DNA of 32,480 bases from Melioribacteraceae bacterium (lineage in GTDB: Bacteria > Bacteroidota > Ignavibacteria > Ignavibacteriales > Melioribacteraceae), in assembly GCA_024103215.1 (NCBI GenBank), contig JAGFIY010000155.1, positions 1 through 32,480 on the forward strand, read 5' to 3'. The first letter of the stretch is position 1. The number at the start of each line of letters is the position of its first letter. The translations under genes and the position numbers were made by a program. The notes beneath the pieces were generated by a model. It ran no database searches and had not been told where the DNA came from. It worked only from the letters and a program-made list of their open reading frames with translations. Shown piece by piece: positions 16,952-26,136 of this stretch.

Positions 16952-17893
16952 ATGATCAAAAATCAAAAAGCCGAAAGAAACAAGACTATCACACTAACTC
17001 CAGAAGAGCAAAAATTCTATTCAGGATCACTTCTTAATATTAATCAGAATCTTACCGTTGATGAATTAACAAATAAAATCATCAATAATGATCTTTTTGA
17101 AATACTCGATTTTCTGCCCGACGATTTTATTGATCTTCTGATTATTGATCCACCTTATAATCTATATAAGTCATTCAACAAAACAACATTTAAGAAAACA
17201 AGCAACGAAAATTACGGTATTTGGATAGAAAGTTTTTTGCATAAGCTAAAAAGATGTATGCGTGAAGATGCATCAATTTACTTTTGCGGGGATTGGATAT
17301 CATCTCAAATTATTCCCTCGGTACTTGAAAAATATTTCATTCTTAAAAATCGGATCACTTGGGAGCGCGAAAAGGGAAGAGGAGCAAAAAGGAACTGGAA
17401 AAACTGTTCCGAGGATATCTGGTTTGCAGTGAATTCTGAAAGCTATAAATTTAATCCCGACTCGGTAAAATTGAAAAGGAAAGTGCTGGCTCCTTACAGA
17501 GATTATAACGGACAGCCAAAGGATTGGATTGAAGAATCCGATGGAAGTTTTAGACTCACTTTCCCTTCCAACTTATGGACTGATATTTCGGTTCCATTTT
17601 GGTCGATGCCCGAAAACACCGAGCATCCAACCCAAAAACCGGAAAAGCTGATAGCAAAATTAATTTTGGCTTCCACCGATGAAAATGACTTAGTGTTCGA
17701 TCCGTTTCTAGGTTCTGGTACAACTGCAGTTGTTGCGAAAAAATTAAATCGTAAATTCAGCGGTGTTGAACTTGATAAACATTATGCTCTTCTTGCCCAA
17801 AAAAGATTAAAAATTGCTGAAACTGAAACATCAATACAAGGGTATAAAGACGGTGTTTTCTGGGAAAGAAACACTAAGCTTAAGCGCCAATAA
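16952..17893 (+). CDS. Solitary DNA adenine methyltransferase (beta-class order)
   Basis: A 313-aa S-adenosylmethionine-dependent DNA methyltransferase. The catalytic motif IV DPPYNL is at residues 66-71, and the cofactor motif I FDPFLGSGTT is near 249-258. HPTQKP (225-230) and the NRKFSGVELDKHY motif sit around it. Catalytic motif before cofactor motif is the order of beta-class amino-methyltransferases; DPPY suggests N6-adenine, though N4-cytosine enzymes can look similar. ATG 16952 is chosen; GTG 16949 is equally possible, and neither has a strong ribosome site. No restriction endonuclease or specificity gene is adjacent, so it appears to be an orphan with housekeeping neighbours. Its recognition site cannot be inferred. 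Confidence 0.88.
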   Translation: MIKNQKAERNKTITLTPEEQKFYSGSLLNINQNLTVDELTNKIINNDLFEILDFLPDDFIDLLIIDPPYNLYKSFNKTTFKKTSNENYGIWIESFLHKLKRCMREDASIYFCGDWISSQIIPSVLEKYFILKNRITWEREKGRGAKRNWKNCSEDIWFAVNSESYKFNPDSVKLKRKVLAPYRDYNGQPKDWIEESDGSFRLTFPSNLWTDISVPFWSMPENTEHPTQKPEKLIAKLILASTDENDLVFDPFLGSGTTAVVAKKLNRKFSGVELDKHYALLAQKRLKIAETETSIQGYKDGVFWERNTKLKRQ

Positions 17894-17986
17894 TGCATTT
17901 CTTAATTTGCATTTACCTTGATTTTGGTTGCATCTATAAGTAAAATTCTAAATTAAATTTAATTAGAAATTGGAGGATATTCTTAC
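17894..17986 (+). promoter_or_regulatory. Leader region of the peptidyl-prolyl isomerase cluster
   Basis: This 93-base AT-rich gap separates the methyltransferase from the first PpiC gene. An imperfect inverted repeat around 17946-17970 (TTCTAAATTAAA with TTTAATTAGAA, one base bulged) is followed by a strong GGAGG ribosome site a few bases before the ATG at 17987. I see no convincing promoter hexamers, although the operon probably starts here. Confidence 0.25.
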
Positions 17987-19972
17987 ATGCAAGGATTACG
18001 TTTTGCTTTTATTTTTACTTTTGTTACCCTTTTATTTTTCGCATGCTCACCCAAAAATTCTGAGATAGTTGTTGCAACTTTTGACGATAAGTCAATTAGT
18101 TTTGATGAATTACAGAGTGCATATGAAACCAACAAAATTGGTACAACAAATACAGGAAGCGGTTCGATTGATGAGTATAAAGAATTTACCGATCTATACC
18201 TAAACTACAAAATGAAATTAGCCGAAGCAGAAGAAAGAGGTTATAAAAATGATCCAGCGGTTAAAGAAGAATTACTGGAGTACAGAAGGACTGTCGGAGT
18301 ACCTTATTTTGTAGAGAAACATCTTATTGAACCGGCTTTGAAGGAAATGTATGAGAATCGAAAGGAAGAAATTAGGGTAAGTCATATTTTGATAAGATTT
18401 GAAAAAATTTCTCCCGAAGAAGCTAAATCAAAAGCCGATACTGTTCTTATGAGGTTAAAAGCCGGGGAAAAATTCGAAGATCTGGCAGCTGAGTATTCCG
18501 AAGATATTTACTCTAAAGACCAAGGGGGAGATATTTACTATGTTACTGCAGGTCAAGTATTGCCTGAATTTGAAAGAGCAGCATATAAAATGAAAGTTGG
18601 GGAAGTATATCCTGAACCGGTAAAAACAAAATACGGTTATCATATTTTGAAAGTGACAGAGCGTCAAAAAAGAATTCCAAAAATAAGAGCAAGTCACATT
18701 TTGGTTCAATTTAAAAACGACAGCGGCAATGTTGATACAGCTTATGCTTTTGAAAAAATTTTGAAAGTAAAAGCACGATTAGATGCCGGCGAAGATTTTG
18801 CCGAAGTTGCAAAAGAAACCTCCGATGATAGAGGCACAAAAGAAAAAGGCGGCGATCTTGGATTTTTCCAAAGAAGAATGATGGTTCGTCCTTTTGATGA
18901 GGCTGCTTTTAAGTTGGAAGTTGGTCAAATGTCGGACATCGTTGAATCACCATATGGCTACCACATAATCAAATTAACTGAAAAAGAAAGTTACCCTTCT
19001 TATGAAGATGATAAATCCGAACTTAGAAAATTTTACGAGCGAGCCGGGTTCGAATATGATTTTAATAACCTAATCGACTCTCTAAAGAGTAAATACAATT
19101 ACAAACAATACGACGATATTCGGCAAGTAGTAGGAAGATCGGATGGTCAAACAACTTTTGGTGAGAAGTATTGGGAAAGTGAGTTAAGGGATTCTTTGAA
19201 GAATTTATACGTCTGTCAAATACTTGGAAATGATATTCCTTCAGACAGCCTATTTAAGTTCGCTGAAACTAATAAATCATTCAAAGGTTACGGGATTAAT
19301 GGAAATAAAATTTCTGAAGCTATACGGCAGTTTACAGATGAATGCTTGATTCACGAGGAAGTTAAAGCAATATCTAACTCTGATCCCGAATTTATGCGGA
19401 TGATGGAGGATTATGAAAACGGAATTTATATCTTCCGTCTGCAAGACGAAGAGGTTTGGCAGAAAATTGAAGTCGATAGTACGCAATTAATAAAACTCTG
19501 GGAAGAAACAAAGGAAAATTATCGGCTTCCGGATCGCGTGACTTTTGCCGAATTATTTTCAATCAAAAAAACAAAACTTGATCAATGGGCTGATACACTT
19601 AAATCAATTGATGATTTTGAAAAGTTTGTTGCGGAAAATACGGAACGAAGAAAGAAAAATGTTGACGACGGAATTTACACTCTTGTTGACGCAAACAGTT
19701 CGATAATGGCACAGAAAGCTGATTCAATGGAAGTTGGACAAATCTCCGAACTCTTTGAATCCACTGCAGGCTGGAGCATCGTTAAAACACTTGGGAAAGA
19801 AGAAGCTAGACAAAAAACTTACGAAGAAGCTTTGCCCGAAGTTGCTAGTTTATATCAAGACCGTGAAAGTAAAAGACTTGAAAAAGAATTTTTACAGTAT
19901 TTGAAAGATAAATACAACCCAAAACCGAATTATGAATTATTACAAGAAGCAATTGAATCGGGTAAAATGTAA
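17987..19972 (+). CDS. Lipoprotein peptidyl-prolyl isomerase with tandem PpiC domains
   Basis: A 661-aa envelope chaperone/isomerase of the parvulin group. The lipoprotein signal ends in lipobox FFAC, with lipidated Cys20. A SurA_N-like helical part precedes two clear rotamase domains at about residues 128-225 and 232-335. Each has the pattern SHIL...FAEVA/FEDLA...GGDLGFF or GGDIYYV...YGYHI. The remaining 300 residues are less conserved and end in a third, eroded parvulin-like segment (GIYTLV, then VGQISELFESTAGWSIVKTL, in two parts). A good GGAGG site precedes the ATG. Two more members of the same superfamily follow directly, so this is an outer-membrane or periplasmic protein-folding operon. 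It resembles PrsA/PpiD-like proteins, but clients are unknown. Confidence 0.9.
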   Translation: MQGLRFAFIFTFVTLLFFACSPKNSEIVVATFDDKSISFDELQSAYETNKIGTTNTGSGSIDEYKEFTDLYLNYKMKLAEAEERGYKNDPAVKEELLEYRRTVGVPYFVEKHLIEPALKEMYENRKEEIRVSHILIRFEKISPEEAKSKADTVLMRLKAGEKFEDLAAEYSEDIYSKDQGGDIYYVTAGQVLPEFERAAYKMKVGEVYPEPVKTKYGYHILKVTERQKRIPKIRASHILVQFKNDSGNVDTAYAFEKILKVKARLDAGEDFAEVAKETSDDRGTKEKGGDLGFFQRRMMVRPFDEAAFKLEVGQMSDIVESPYGYHIIKLTEKESYPSYEDDKSELRKFYERAGFEYDFNNLIDSLKSKYNYKQYDDIRQVVGRSDGQTTFGEKYWESELRDSLKNLYVCQILGNDIPSDSLFKFAETNKSFKGYGINGNKISEAIRQFTDECLIHEEVKAISNSDPEFMRMMEDYENGIYIFRLQDEEVWQKIEVDSTQLIKLWEETKENYRLPDRVTFAELFSIKKTKLDQWADTLKSIDDFEKFVAENTERRKKNVDDGIYTLVDANSSIMAQKADSMEVGQISELFESTAGWSIVKTLGKEEARQKTYEEALPEVASLYQDRESKRLEKEFLQYLKDKYNPKPNYELLQEAIESGKM

Positions 19973-20768
19973 AACATTACTTTTTTTGATTTCATTTGCA
20001 TTTTTAATTTCGTGTGACGAAAAGAAAAAACCAGATGAATATGAAGCGATTGTCGGAAGCGAGATTCTGACTAAATCCGATGTTGATAATGCATTGAGTT
20101 CTTATAAGTATTCTAAACTTTATCGGGAGGAGTACATCAGTCGCTGGGTTGAGACTGAACTTCTTTATCAAGAAGCTTTGAGTGAGGATATAGTTTCCGA
20201 CAGTATTTTTAATTCGATAATTTCGAGTAGCAGAAAAGAACTTGCGTCAGCGTTGCTTGTTGAAAAATATCTCAACGAAAACATCCCCGAGGCAACTAAT
20301 TCGGAACTTGAAAATTATTTTGAAGAGAACTCCGAGGAGTTTTTGTTAATTGATGATGCATTCCTACTGAATACAGTTGCATTTTCTAACGAAGAAAAAG
20401 CAATTCGTTTCAGGTCGATAGTTGTTGACTCGGATTGGAAAAAAGCATTGAGTGTCTTCAGAGGCGATGCTTCTTTAATCGAGTACCAAAATGAAGTATT
20501 TAAATATAAGCACGATATTACTCCAACAGAACTTTTGAGAGCACTTAACAGGTTAAGCAATGGTGAAGTCTCAATTGTAATCGAAACGGAACCAAATATT
20601 TATAGAGTTGTCAAACTGACCAAGCGATTAGTAAAAGGTGTGATACCAGAATTTGCTTACGTGAAAAAATTAGTGACCCAGCGATATTACATTTCAAAAC
20701 GAAACGAACTTTTAGGGAAATATTTGCAAGAACTTTTTACAAAATATGATGCTTCTATAAGGAAATAA
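19932..20768 (+). CDS. SurA/PpiC-like lipoprotein without a recognisable rotamase core
   Basis: A 278-aa lipoprotein with lipobox LISC and lipidated Cys28 if the ATG at 19932 is used. That start overlaps the previous gene by 41 bases; an in-frame TTG at 19953 would give a more ordinary signal peptide and a 20-base overlap, so the start is uncertain. The mature part resembles the helical chaperone region of SurA-like proteins (VGSEILTKSDVDNAL, then YISRWVETELLYQEAL). The later region lacks the SHIL and GGDLG motifs of active parvulins. It probably acts as a chaperone rather than an isomerase, between two genes that do have isomerase domains. Translation is likely coupled on both sides. Confidence 0.75.
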   Translation: MNYYKKQLNRVKCKTLLFLISFAFLISCDEKKKPDEYEAIVGSEILTKSDVDNALSSYKYSKLYREEYISRWVETELLYQEALSEDIVSDSIFNSIISSSRKELASALLVEKYLNENIPEATNSELENYFEENSEEFLLIDDAFLLNTVAFSNEEKAIRFRSIVVDSDWKKALSVFRGDASLIEYQNEVFKYKHDITPTELLRALNRLSNGEVSIVIETEPNIYRVVKLTKRLVKGVIPEFAYVKKLVTQRYYISKRNELLGKYLQELFTKYDASIRK

Positions 20769-20770
20769 AT

Positions 20771-22042
20771 ATGCGAAAGATTTTATTCTTATTATTACTA
20801 GTTAATTCGATTATTTCGGCTCAGGAAGTTTTGGATAAAATTGCTGCCGTTGTAAATAATGAAATTATTTTACTCTCCGAGGTTAATTGGTACACACAAG
20901 TTGCTGCGGTTCAACAGAATTTGAACCCGGATGACCCTGAATTGAAAAAACAAATACTTAACAAAATGATAGAGGATAAACTACTTCTTGCTCAAGCCGA
21001 ATTAGATTCAATTCAGGTAACAGATCAAGAAGTTGAAGCTCAGATCGAATCTCAGATAAGTTATTTAATTAATCAATACGGTGGTTCTCAGGAAAGATTT
21101 GAACAAGCTTACGGAATGTCAGTTGAACGAATTAAAAGAAAACTTCGAGAGGATACACGAAAAAATTTGATGGCTCAAAGATTAAAGCAGCAAAAATTCG
21201 GAAAAATAGAAGTAACAAAAAGAGAAGTGGAAGATTTCTTTACGGAGTACAGAGATTCATTGGGACAGATTCCCGAAAAGTTTGAGATTTCTCATATATT
21301 CATTAATCCGAAAGCCGGTGAAAAAGTTAAACAAAATGCGAAAGAGTTTGCTCAAACTTTACTCGATTCGATAAAAAACGGAGCAGATTTTGCAGAACTT
21401 GCTCGAACTCACTCCGATGATCCGGGGAGTAAAGCCGTCGGCGGTGATCTTGGATTCGTAAAACGAGGTGTATTCTTTCCTGAATTTGAAGCCGCTGCAT
21501 TTAAACTTAATGAGGGAGAACTTTCCGAAGTTATTGAATCTCCTGTAGGTTTTCATATTATTCAGCTTCTTGAAAGACGTGGTGAATCAATACATACAAG
21601 GCACATCCTTATAAGCGTGAAAATTGATGATGATGCTGATCTTCGCGCAATTGAATTGCTGACCGAAATAAGGGATAGTATATTGAACAAAGTTAACACC
21701 TTTGAGTACTTTGCAAAAAAGTACAGTGATGATGAATCATCAGCTAAATTCGGAGGTAAGCTTGGGACCTTTGAAAAAGGGCAGTTGGATAAATCGATGC
21801 AGGATCAAGTGTTCAAATTAAAAGTAGGGGAAATAAGCTTTCCGAAGAGGTTGGAAGTGGGAAGAGGATCATATGGCTTTCATATAATTCGTTTGGATAA
21901 ACGAATCGAGGCACATATGCCTTCGCTTGAAACTGATTACGAAGAGATTAAACGAATTGCCGAGTTCAAAAAAAGTGAAGATCTTTTCAATGAATGGCTT
22001 GGCGACGTTAAAGAAAAAATATATTGGGAAATTAAAATTTAA
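20771..22042 (+). CDS. surA: Periplasmic SurA-like peptidyl-prolyl cis-trans isomerase
   Basis: A 423-aa secreted chaperone/isomerase thought to help outer-membrane proteins fold. A classical signal peptide ends near ISAQ at residue 18. The mature N-terminus VLDKIAAVVNNEIILLSEV is the characteristic SurA_N start. Two parvulin domains follow at about residues 172-270 (ISHIFI, GGDLGFV, GFHIIQL) and 275-380 (TRHILI, GGKLGTF, GFHIIRL). Order and length match E. coli SurA closely. It starts two bases after the preceding lipoprotein stop and is followed by a MoxR ATPase after eight bases. The symbol is given by architecture; strict orthology is not tested. Confidence 0.9.
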   Translation: MRKILFLLLLVNSIISAQEVLDKIAAVVNNEIILLSEVNWYTQVAAVQQNLNPDDPELKKQILNKMIEDKLLLAQAELDSIQVTDQEVEAQIESQISYLINQYGGSQERFEQAYGMSVERIKRKLREDTRKNLMAQRLKQQKFGKIEVTKREVEDFFTEYRDSLGQIPEKFEISHIFINPKAGEKVKQNAKEFAQTLLDSIKNGADFAELARTHSDDPGSKAVGGDLGFVKRGVFFPEFEAAAFKLNEGELSEVIESPVGFHIIQLLERRGESIHTRHILISVKIDDDADLRAIELLTEIRDSILNKVNTFEYFAKKYSDDESSAKFGGKLGTFEKGQLDKSMQDQVFKLKVGEISFPKRLEVGRGSYGFHIIRLDKRIEAHMPSLETDYEEIKRIAEFKKSEDLFNEWLGDVKEKIYWEIKI

Positions 22043-22050
22043 GGAATAAT

Positions 22051-23043
22051 TTGACTGATACTAAAGCTATTTCTGATAAAGCACTTGCAGATAACTTAAA
22101 AGAAGACATCAAAAAAATTAAAACCGAACTCGGTAAAGTAATTATCGGTCAGCATCAAATCGTAGATGATTTACTGATTAGTTTGTTTGCCAAAGGACAC
22201 TGTTTACTGGTTGGTGTTCCGGGTTTGGCAAAAACACTTCTTATAAAAACTCTTGCTGAGGTCCTGGACCTCGGGTTCAGCAGAATTCAATTTACCCCAG
22301 ATTTGATGCCAAGTGATATTACCGGTACGGAAATTATCGAGGAAGATGCTGTCTCGAAAAAACGTTCGTTCCGTTTCATTCAAGGTCCAATTTTTTCTAA
22401 TATTATTCTTGCTGATGAGATAAACAGAACACCTCCTAAAACACAATCGGCTTTGCTTGAAGCAATGCAGGAACACTTTGTAACCGCCGCCGGAAAGTCA
22501 TACAAATTAGACGAACCCTTCTTCGTACTCGCAACACAAAATCCTATCGAACAAGAAGGTACCTATCCGCTTCCCGAAGCACAGCTCGATAGATTTATGT
22601 TCAGTCTATGGCTCGATTATCCGGAATATGCAGAGGAGATTGAGATTATCAAAACAACTACCGGTGACTATTTCCCTGAATTGAATAAAATATTATCGGC
22701 TGATAAAATTATTCAATATCAAGAATTGGTTAGAAAAGTTCCGGTCGCGGATAATGTAATTGAATTTGCAGTTAAAACGGTAATTGCTACAAGAGAAAAA
22801 AATAGTTTACCTGAACTTAAGGAATTAATTTCTTGGGGTGCCGGACCTAGAGCTTCACAGTATTTGATACTTGCAGCTAAAACACGCGCATTGTTTGATG
22901 GGCGATATTCGCCGAACATTGATGATGTTCGAAATTCGATGATTCCGGTATTGCGGCATAGGATTATTCCAAGCTTCAGTGCTGAGGCAGACGGAATAGA
23001 TTCAGTTAATATAATCCACAGAATTTTGCAAAATCAGAATTAG
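22051..23043 (+). CDS. MoxR family AAA+ ATPase
   Basis: A 330-aa MoxR-type AAA+ ATPase, a family that acts as chaperone for maturation of specific protein complexes. It starts at TTG 22051 behind AAGGA. The Walker A-like loop is GVPGLAKT and Walker B is ILADEINRTPPKTQSALLEAMQE; the sensor region contains ATQNPIEQEGTYPLPEAQLDRF. MoxR genes usually sit next to DUF58 and von Willebrand factor A genes; none is present here. Instead it lies between a SurA-like gene and an M23 lipoprotein gene with gaps of eight and six bases. This suggests a role in envelope biogenesis, but that is inference from context. Confidence 0.93.
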   Translation: MTDTKAISDKALADNLKEDIKKIKTELGKVIIGQHQIVDDLLISLFAKGHCLLVGVPGLAKTLLIKTLAEVLDLGFSRIQFTPDLMPSDITGTEIIEEDAVSKKRSFRFIQGPIFSNIILADEINRTPPKTQSALLEAMQEHFVTAAGKSYKLDEPFFVLATQNPIEQEGTYPLPEAQLDRFMFSLWLDYPEYAEEIEIIKTTTGDYFPELNKILSADKIIQYQELVRKVPVADNVIEFAVKTVIATREKNSLPELKELISWGAGPRASQYLILAAKTRALFDGRYSPNIDDVRNSMIPVLRHRIIPSFSAEADGIDSVNIIHRILQNQN

Positions 23044-23049
23044 GGTGAG

Positions 23050-24315
23050 GTGAGGTTGAAAAGATCTTTTACGCAGTTCATCTATATAATTTTTACTTCT
23101 CTTTTAGCGTTAGTTTCATGTTCAGATGAAGCAGATCAAAAAATTACAACCAACGTTTCAACGATTATCAGTGAACCTAATATTTTCGGTTTTTACGATG
23201 ACTCACTCAATTATTCAATTAAAGAAGTAAGTCCAAATGAAACTCTTACAGATATTCTAATTCCTTATGGTGTTCCGTACGAAACTATTTTAAAAATGAC
23301 GGAAGTTGACAGTGATCTTTTTGACGAAAGAAAAATCAGAAGCGGAAATAATTTTATTCTTTTTACCGAACAAGATTCACTCGAATCAATTAAGTATATC
23401 ATTTATGAAGCTGACCCGGTTAATTATGTTTTGTTTGAGTTTGGGGATTCCTTAACCGTAAACAAAGGACAAAAAGAAATTAGGAGGACCGAAAAAGAAT
23501 TTGCCGGTGTTATTAGCAGTTCGTTGTTTGAAACTATTTCAGCTCAAAATGAAAGTCCTGTTCTTGCTTTGAAATTAGCAGATGTATTCGCATGGCAGAT
23601 TGATTTTTATGGAATTCAACAAGGTGATTATTTTAAAGTTATTTATGATGAAGCATTCATCGGATCGCAATCAATTGGTATAGGTAGAATTAAAGCAGCA
23701 CTTTTTAATCACCGCGGTAAGGATTATTGGGGATTTTATTTTACCCAGGAAGATGAAATAGATTACTTTGACGAGAATGCAAACAGTTTAAGAAAAGCAT
23801 TTCTCAAAGCTCCGTTAAAGTTTACACGAATAAGCTCACGTTTTACGCACAGCAGACTTCATCCGGTTTTAAAGAAGCATCGTCCGCATCTTGGAGTTGA
23901 TTACGCTGCTCCAACAGGCACACCTGTTCAAGCAATCGGTGACGGAGTTGTACAAGAAGCACAATATAAAGGCGGAAACGGTAATTATGTGAGAATTAAA
24001 CACAATTCGACTTATTCGAGTGGTTATCTTCACTTATCTAAATACGGAAAAGGAATAAAACCCGGAGCTAGAGTTAAACAGGGTCAAATAATAGGATATG
24101 TGGGAAGTACAGGTTTATCGACCGGTCCTCATTTGGATTTACGATTTTGGAAGAATGGTCAGCTTGTAAATTATTTGACTCAGGAATTTCCCCCTTCAAA
24201 ACCAATAAGCAAGGAAAATAAAGCGGCTTATGATTCATTAAAAACTGAAATGATAAACCGCCTTAATGAAATTCAAATCGGTAATTCCGAAAAACCCAAT
24301 CTGGCTGCGAAATAA
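23050..24315 (+). CDS. M23/LytM family peptidase-like lipoprotein
   Basis: A 421-aa envelope protein with lipobox LVSC (Cys24). Its C-terminal M23 domain, at about residues 275-395, has HLGVDYAAPTGTPV (first zinc ligands His and Asp) and GYLHLSKYGKGIKPG. It ends with GPHLDLRFW, where canonical active enzymes read GPHLHxE. The final zinc-ligand His is thus Asp, so the protein is either a variant enzyme or a regulator of amidases like EnvC/NlpD. The N-terminal half contains an OapA/LysM-like NETLTDILIPYGVPYETI segment. GTG 23050 and TTG 23056 are both possible starts behind GGGTGAGG. It converges on the M28 peptidase gene with a six-base gap. Confidence 0.88.
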   Translation: MRLKRSFTQFIYIIFTSLLALVSCSDEADQKITTNVSTIISEPNIFGFYDDSLNYSIKEVSPNETLTDILIPYGVPYETILKMTEVDSDLFDERKIRSGNNFILFTEQDSLESIKYIIYEADPVNYVLFEFGDSLTVNKGQKEIRRTEKEFAGVISSSLFETISAQNESPVLALKLADVFAWQIDFYGIQQGDYFKVIYDEAFIGSQSIGIGRIKAALFNHRGKDYWGFYFTQEDEIDYFDENANSLRKAFLKAPLKFTRISSRFTHSRLHPVLKKHRPHLGVDYAAPTGTPVQAIGDGVVQEAQYKGGNGNYVRIKHNSTYSSGYLHLSKYGKGIKPGARVKQGQIIGYVGSTGLSTGPHLDLRFWKNGQLVNYLTQEFPPSKPISKENKAAYDSLKTEMINRLNEIQIGNSEKPNLAAK

Positions 24316-24321
24316 CAAAAT

Positions 24322-26115
24322 TTATTTTGCGCCGAGTTCAAGTTTGAGATAGATTGCTTCTTCACCTCGTTTAAGTTCGATTTCAACAACATCACCGGGG
24401 ACATATTCCTGCAGAGCGTAAACATAATCGTAAATGTTATTTATCGATCGATCGCCAAATTTAATCATTATATCACCACCTTTTATTCCTGCTTTTTCAG
24501 CGGGACTTCCCGGAGATACTCCCGTTAATCTAAAACCTTCGCCGGAATATGCATAATCCGGAATTGTGCCAACATAAACCTTCCAACCTCCCATATTACT
24601 TTCCTGCTTTCTAGGAACGTTTATATAATCAGGTTTTGTTTCAAGATTATCAATCTCGCGAGTTATATCATATACGAAATCAAGAATATGTTTCTGTCCG
24701 GTAATATTTATTTTATCAGCATCATCAGATGGTCTGTGATAATCAGTATGAGTGCCGGTGAAGAAAAATAATACGGGAATTTCTTTTCCATAGAAAGATG
24801 AATGATCACTGGGACCATAACCGTCCTCATTTAGCGAAAGATTGAATCTATTATTGTTTTTTGTTTCGATTATTTCTTCCCATTTAGATGAAGTTCCAGT
24901 ACCAAATATCGAAAGTGACGTGCCGTCATCCATTCTTCCTATCATATCCATGTTGATCATTGCTGTTACGTTTTCAATAGGTTCTGGAAAATTATTTACG
25001 AGATAGTTTGATCCAAGTAATCCAAGTTCTTCTCCAGAAAATGCAAAAAAGTAGAAAGATCTTTTTGGTTCGATTTCACCAATGCTGAGTTTCTCGGCGA
25101 TTTCTAGCACGCCGGTTGTTCCCGAGGCGTTATCATCTGCACCGTTGTGAATCATTGGTTCCTCACCACGATAAAGGGAACCATGCTGACCCATTCCCAG
25201 GTGATCGTAATGCGCTCCGATAACAATAATCTCAGTTGATAAGGTTTCATCAGTTCCTTTAAGATATGCTCCAACATTTCTTCCGATTTTTTCCGTTTCA
25301 TTCACTTCAACGCTGAGGTTTACTTTTACATTTGAAAGAAGCATCGATTCCGGTTCCTTACTTTCGCTGATTCTTTTCTGAAGTTCCTTCATATCAATAT
25401 TTTGCGAAGAGAAGATTTGTTCAGCAATTTTTCGGCTGATTTGAATCGCACAAAAATTGTCAATCCCCGGAGCTCGGTCATAATTAAATTCCATGAAATT
25501 ATCTTCGTGGGTTTCTGGGAAAAAACCATTTACAAAAATAATTCCTAACGCACCTCTCTCTTTTGCAGCGGTAGCTTTGCTTCTGAATGCTGAGTAAGCA
25601 TCGAACTGCGAATGAGGGTTTGCGTATTCGGGACTAAAGCGAAAAACTAAAACGACTTTATTTTTCACATCTATGTCCTCGTAATCATCATATTCCAATT
25701 TTGGTGCGGAAATACCGTAACCAGCAAACACAACTTCGGCATCAGCCGAACCGTGTCTGGAGAAAGGAGCAGTCATAAAATCTTTATTGAATTCCAACTC
25801 GATGACTTGTTTGTTTATTAACATTGATGCGTTATTATTTTCACCGAGCGAAATTCCTTCTATGAATGGGAATTCTTGAAAATAACTTCCGTTGAAAGCT
25901 GGAAGAAGTCCGGCTTTTTCGAATTCATTTTTTATGTATTCGCCGGCAATTCGTTCTTCGAGTGTTCCTGTGAATCTACCCTTTAATTCATCTGATGCCA
26001 AATAAGTAATATGTTCTTTTATTTCGGCTTCGGTAATATTTGGATCTTCTGTCTGAATTAAAAAACCAGCAAAGAATACCATTACAACGAGTGCAATACT
26101 CATTTTGATTTTCAT
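24322..26115 (-). CDS. Secreted M28 family metallopeptidase with PA and PDZ domains
   Basis: A 597-aa exported aminopeptidase-like enzyme. A hydrophobic signal (IALVVMVFFAGFLI) at residues 6-20 has no lipobox. A protease-associated insert covers about 110-270. The M28 zinc domain follows at about 285-490, with GAHYDHLG, the bridging Asp in NGADDNASGT, the catalytic and ligand acids in FSGEELGLLG, MINMDMIGR and the last His in GTHTDYHRPSDD. A PDZ domain ends the protein at about 510-597 (SPAEKAGIKGGDIMIKFGD). All metal ligands appear present, so it is probably active. A GAGGG site precedes the ATG. It is the last gene of the fur-led run on this strand, although its link to iron is unclear. Confidence 0.9.
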   Translation of the reverse strand: MKIKMSIALVVMVFFAGFLIQTEDPNITEAEIKEHITYLASDELKGRFTGTLEERIAGEYIKNEFEKAGLLPAFNGSYFQEFPFIEGISLGENNNASMLINKQVIELEFNKDFMTAPFSRHGSADAEVVFAGYGISAPKLEYDDYEDIDVKNKVVLVFRFSPEYANPHSQFDAYSAFRSKATAAKERGALGIIFVNGFFPETHEDNFMEFNYDRAPGIDNFCAIQISRKIAEQIFSSQNIDMKELQKRISESKEPESMLLSNVKVNLSVEVNETEKIGRNVGAYLKGTDETLSTEIIVIGAHYDHLGMGQHGSLYRGEEPMIHNGADDNASGTTGVLEIAEKLSIGEIEPKRSFYFFAFSGEELGLLGSNYLVNNFPEPIENVTAMINMDMIGRMDDGTSLSIFGTGTSSKWEEIIETKNNNRFNLSLNEDGYGPSDHSSFYGKEIPVLFFFTGTHTDYHRPSDDADKINITGQKHILDFVYDITREIDNLETKPDYINVPRKQESNMGGWKVYVGTIPDYAYSGEGFRLTGVSPGSPAEKAGIKGGDIMIKFGDRSINNIYDYVYALQEYVPGDVVEIELKRGEEAIYLKLELGAK

Positions 26116-26136
26116 TTAACCCTCTTAAGATTTTTG

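Noticed and set aside
24303-24335. Possible bidirectional terminator between the converging M23 and M28 genes
   Set aside because: The inverted CAAAAT/ATTTTG arms have only two bases between them and no GC content, so a stable hairpin is unlikely.
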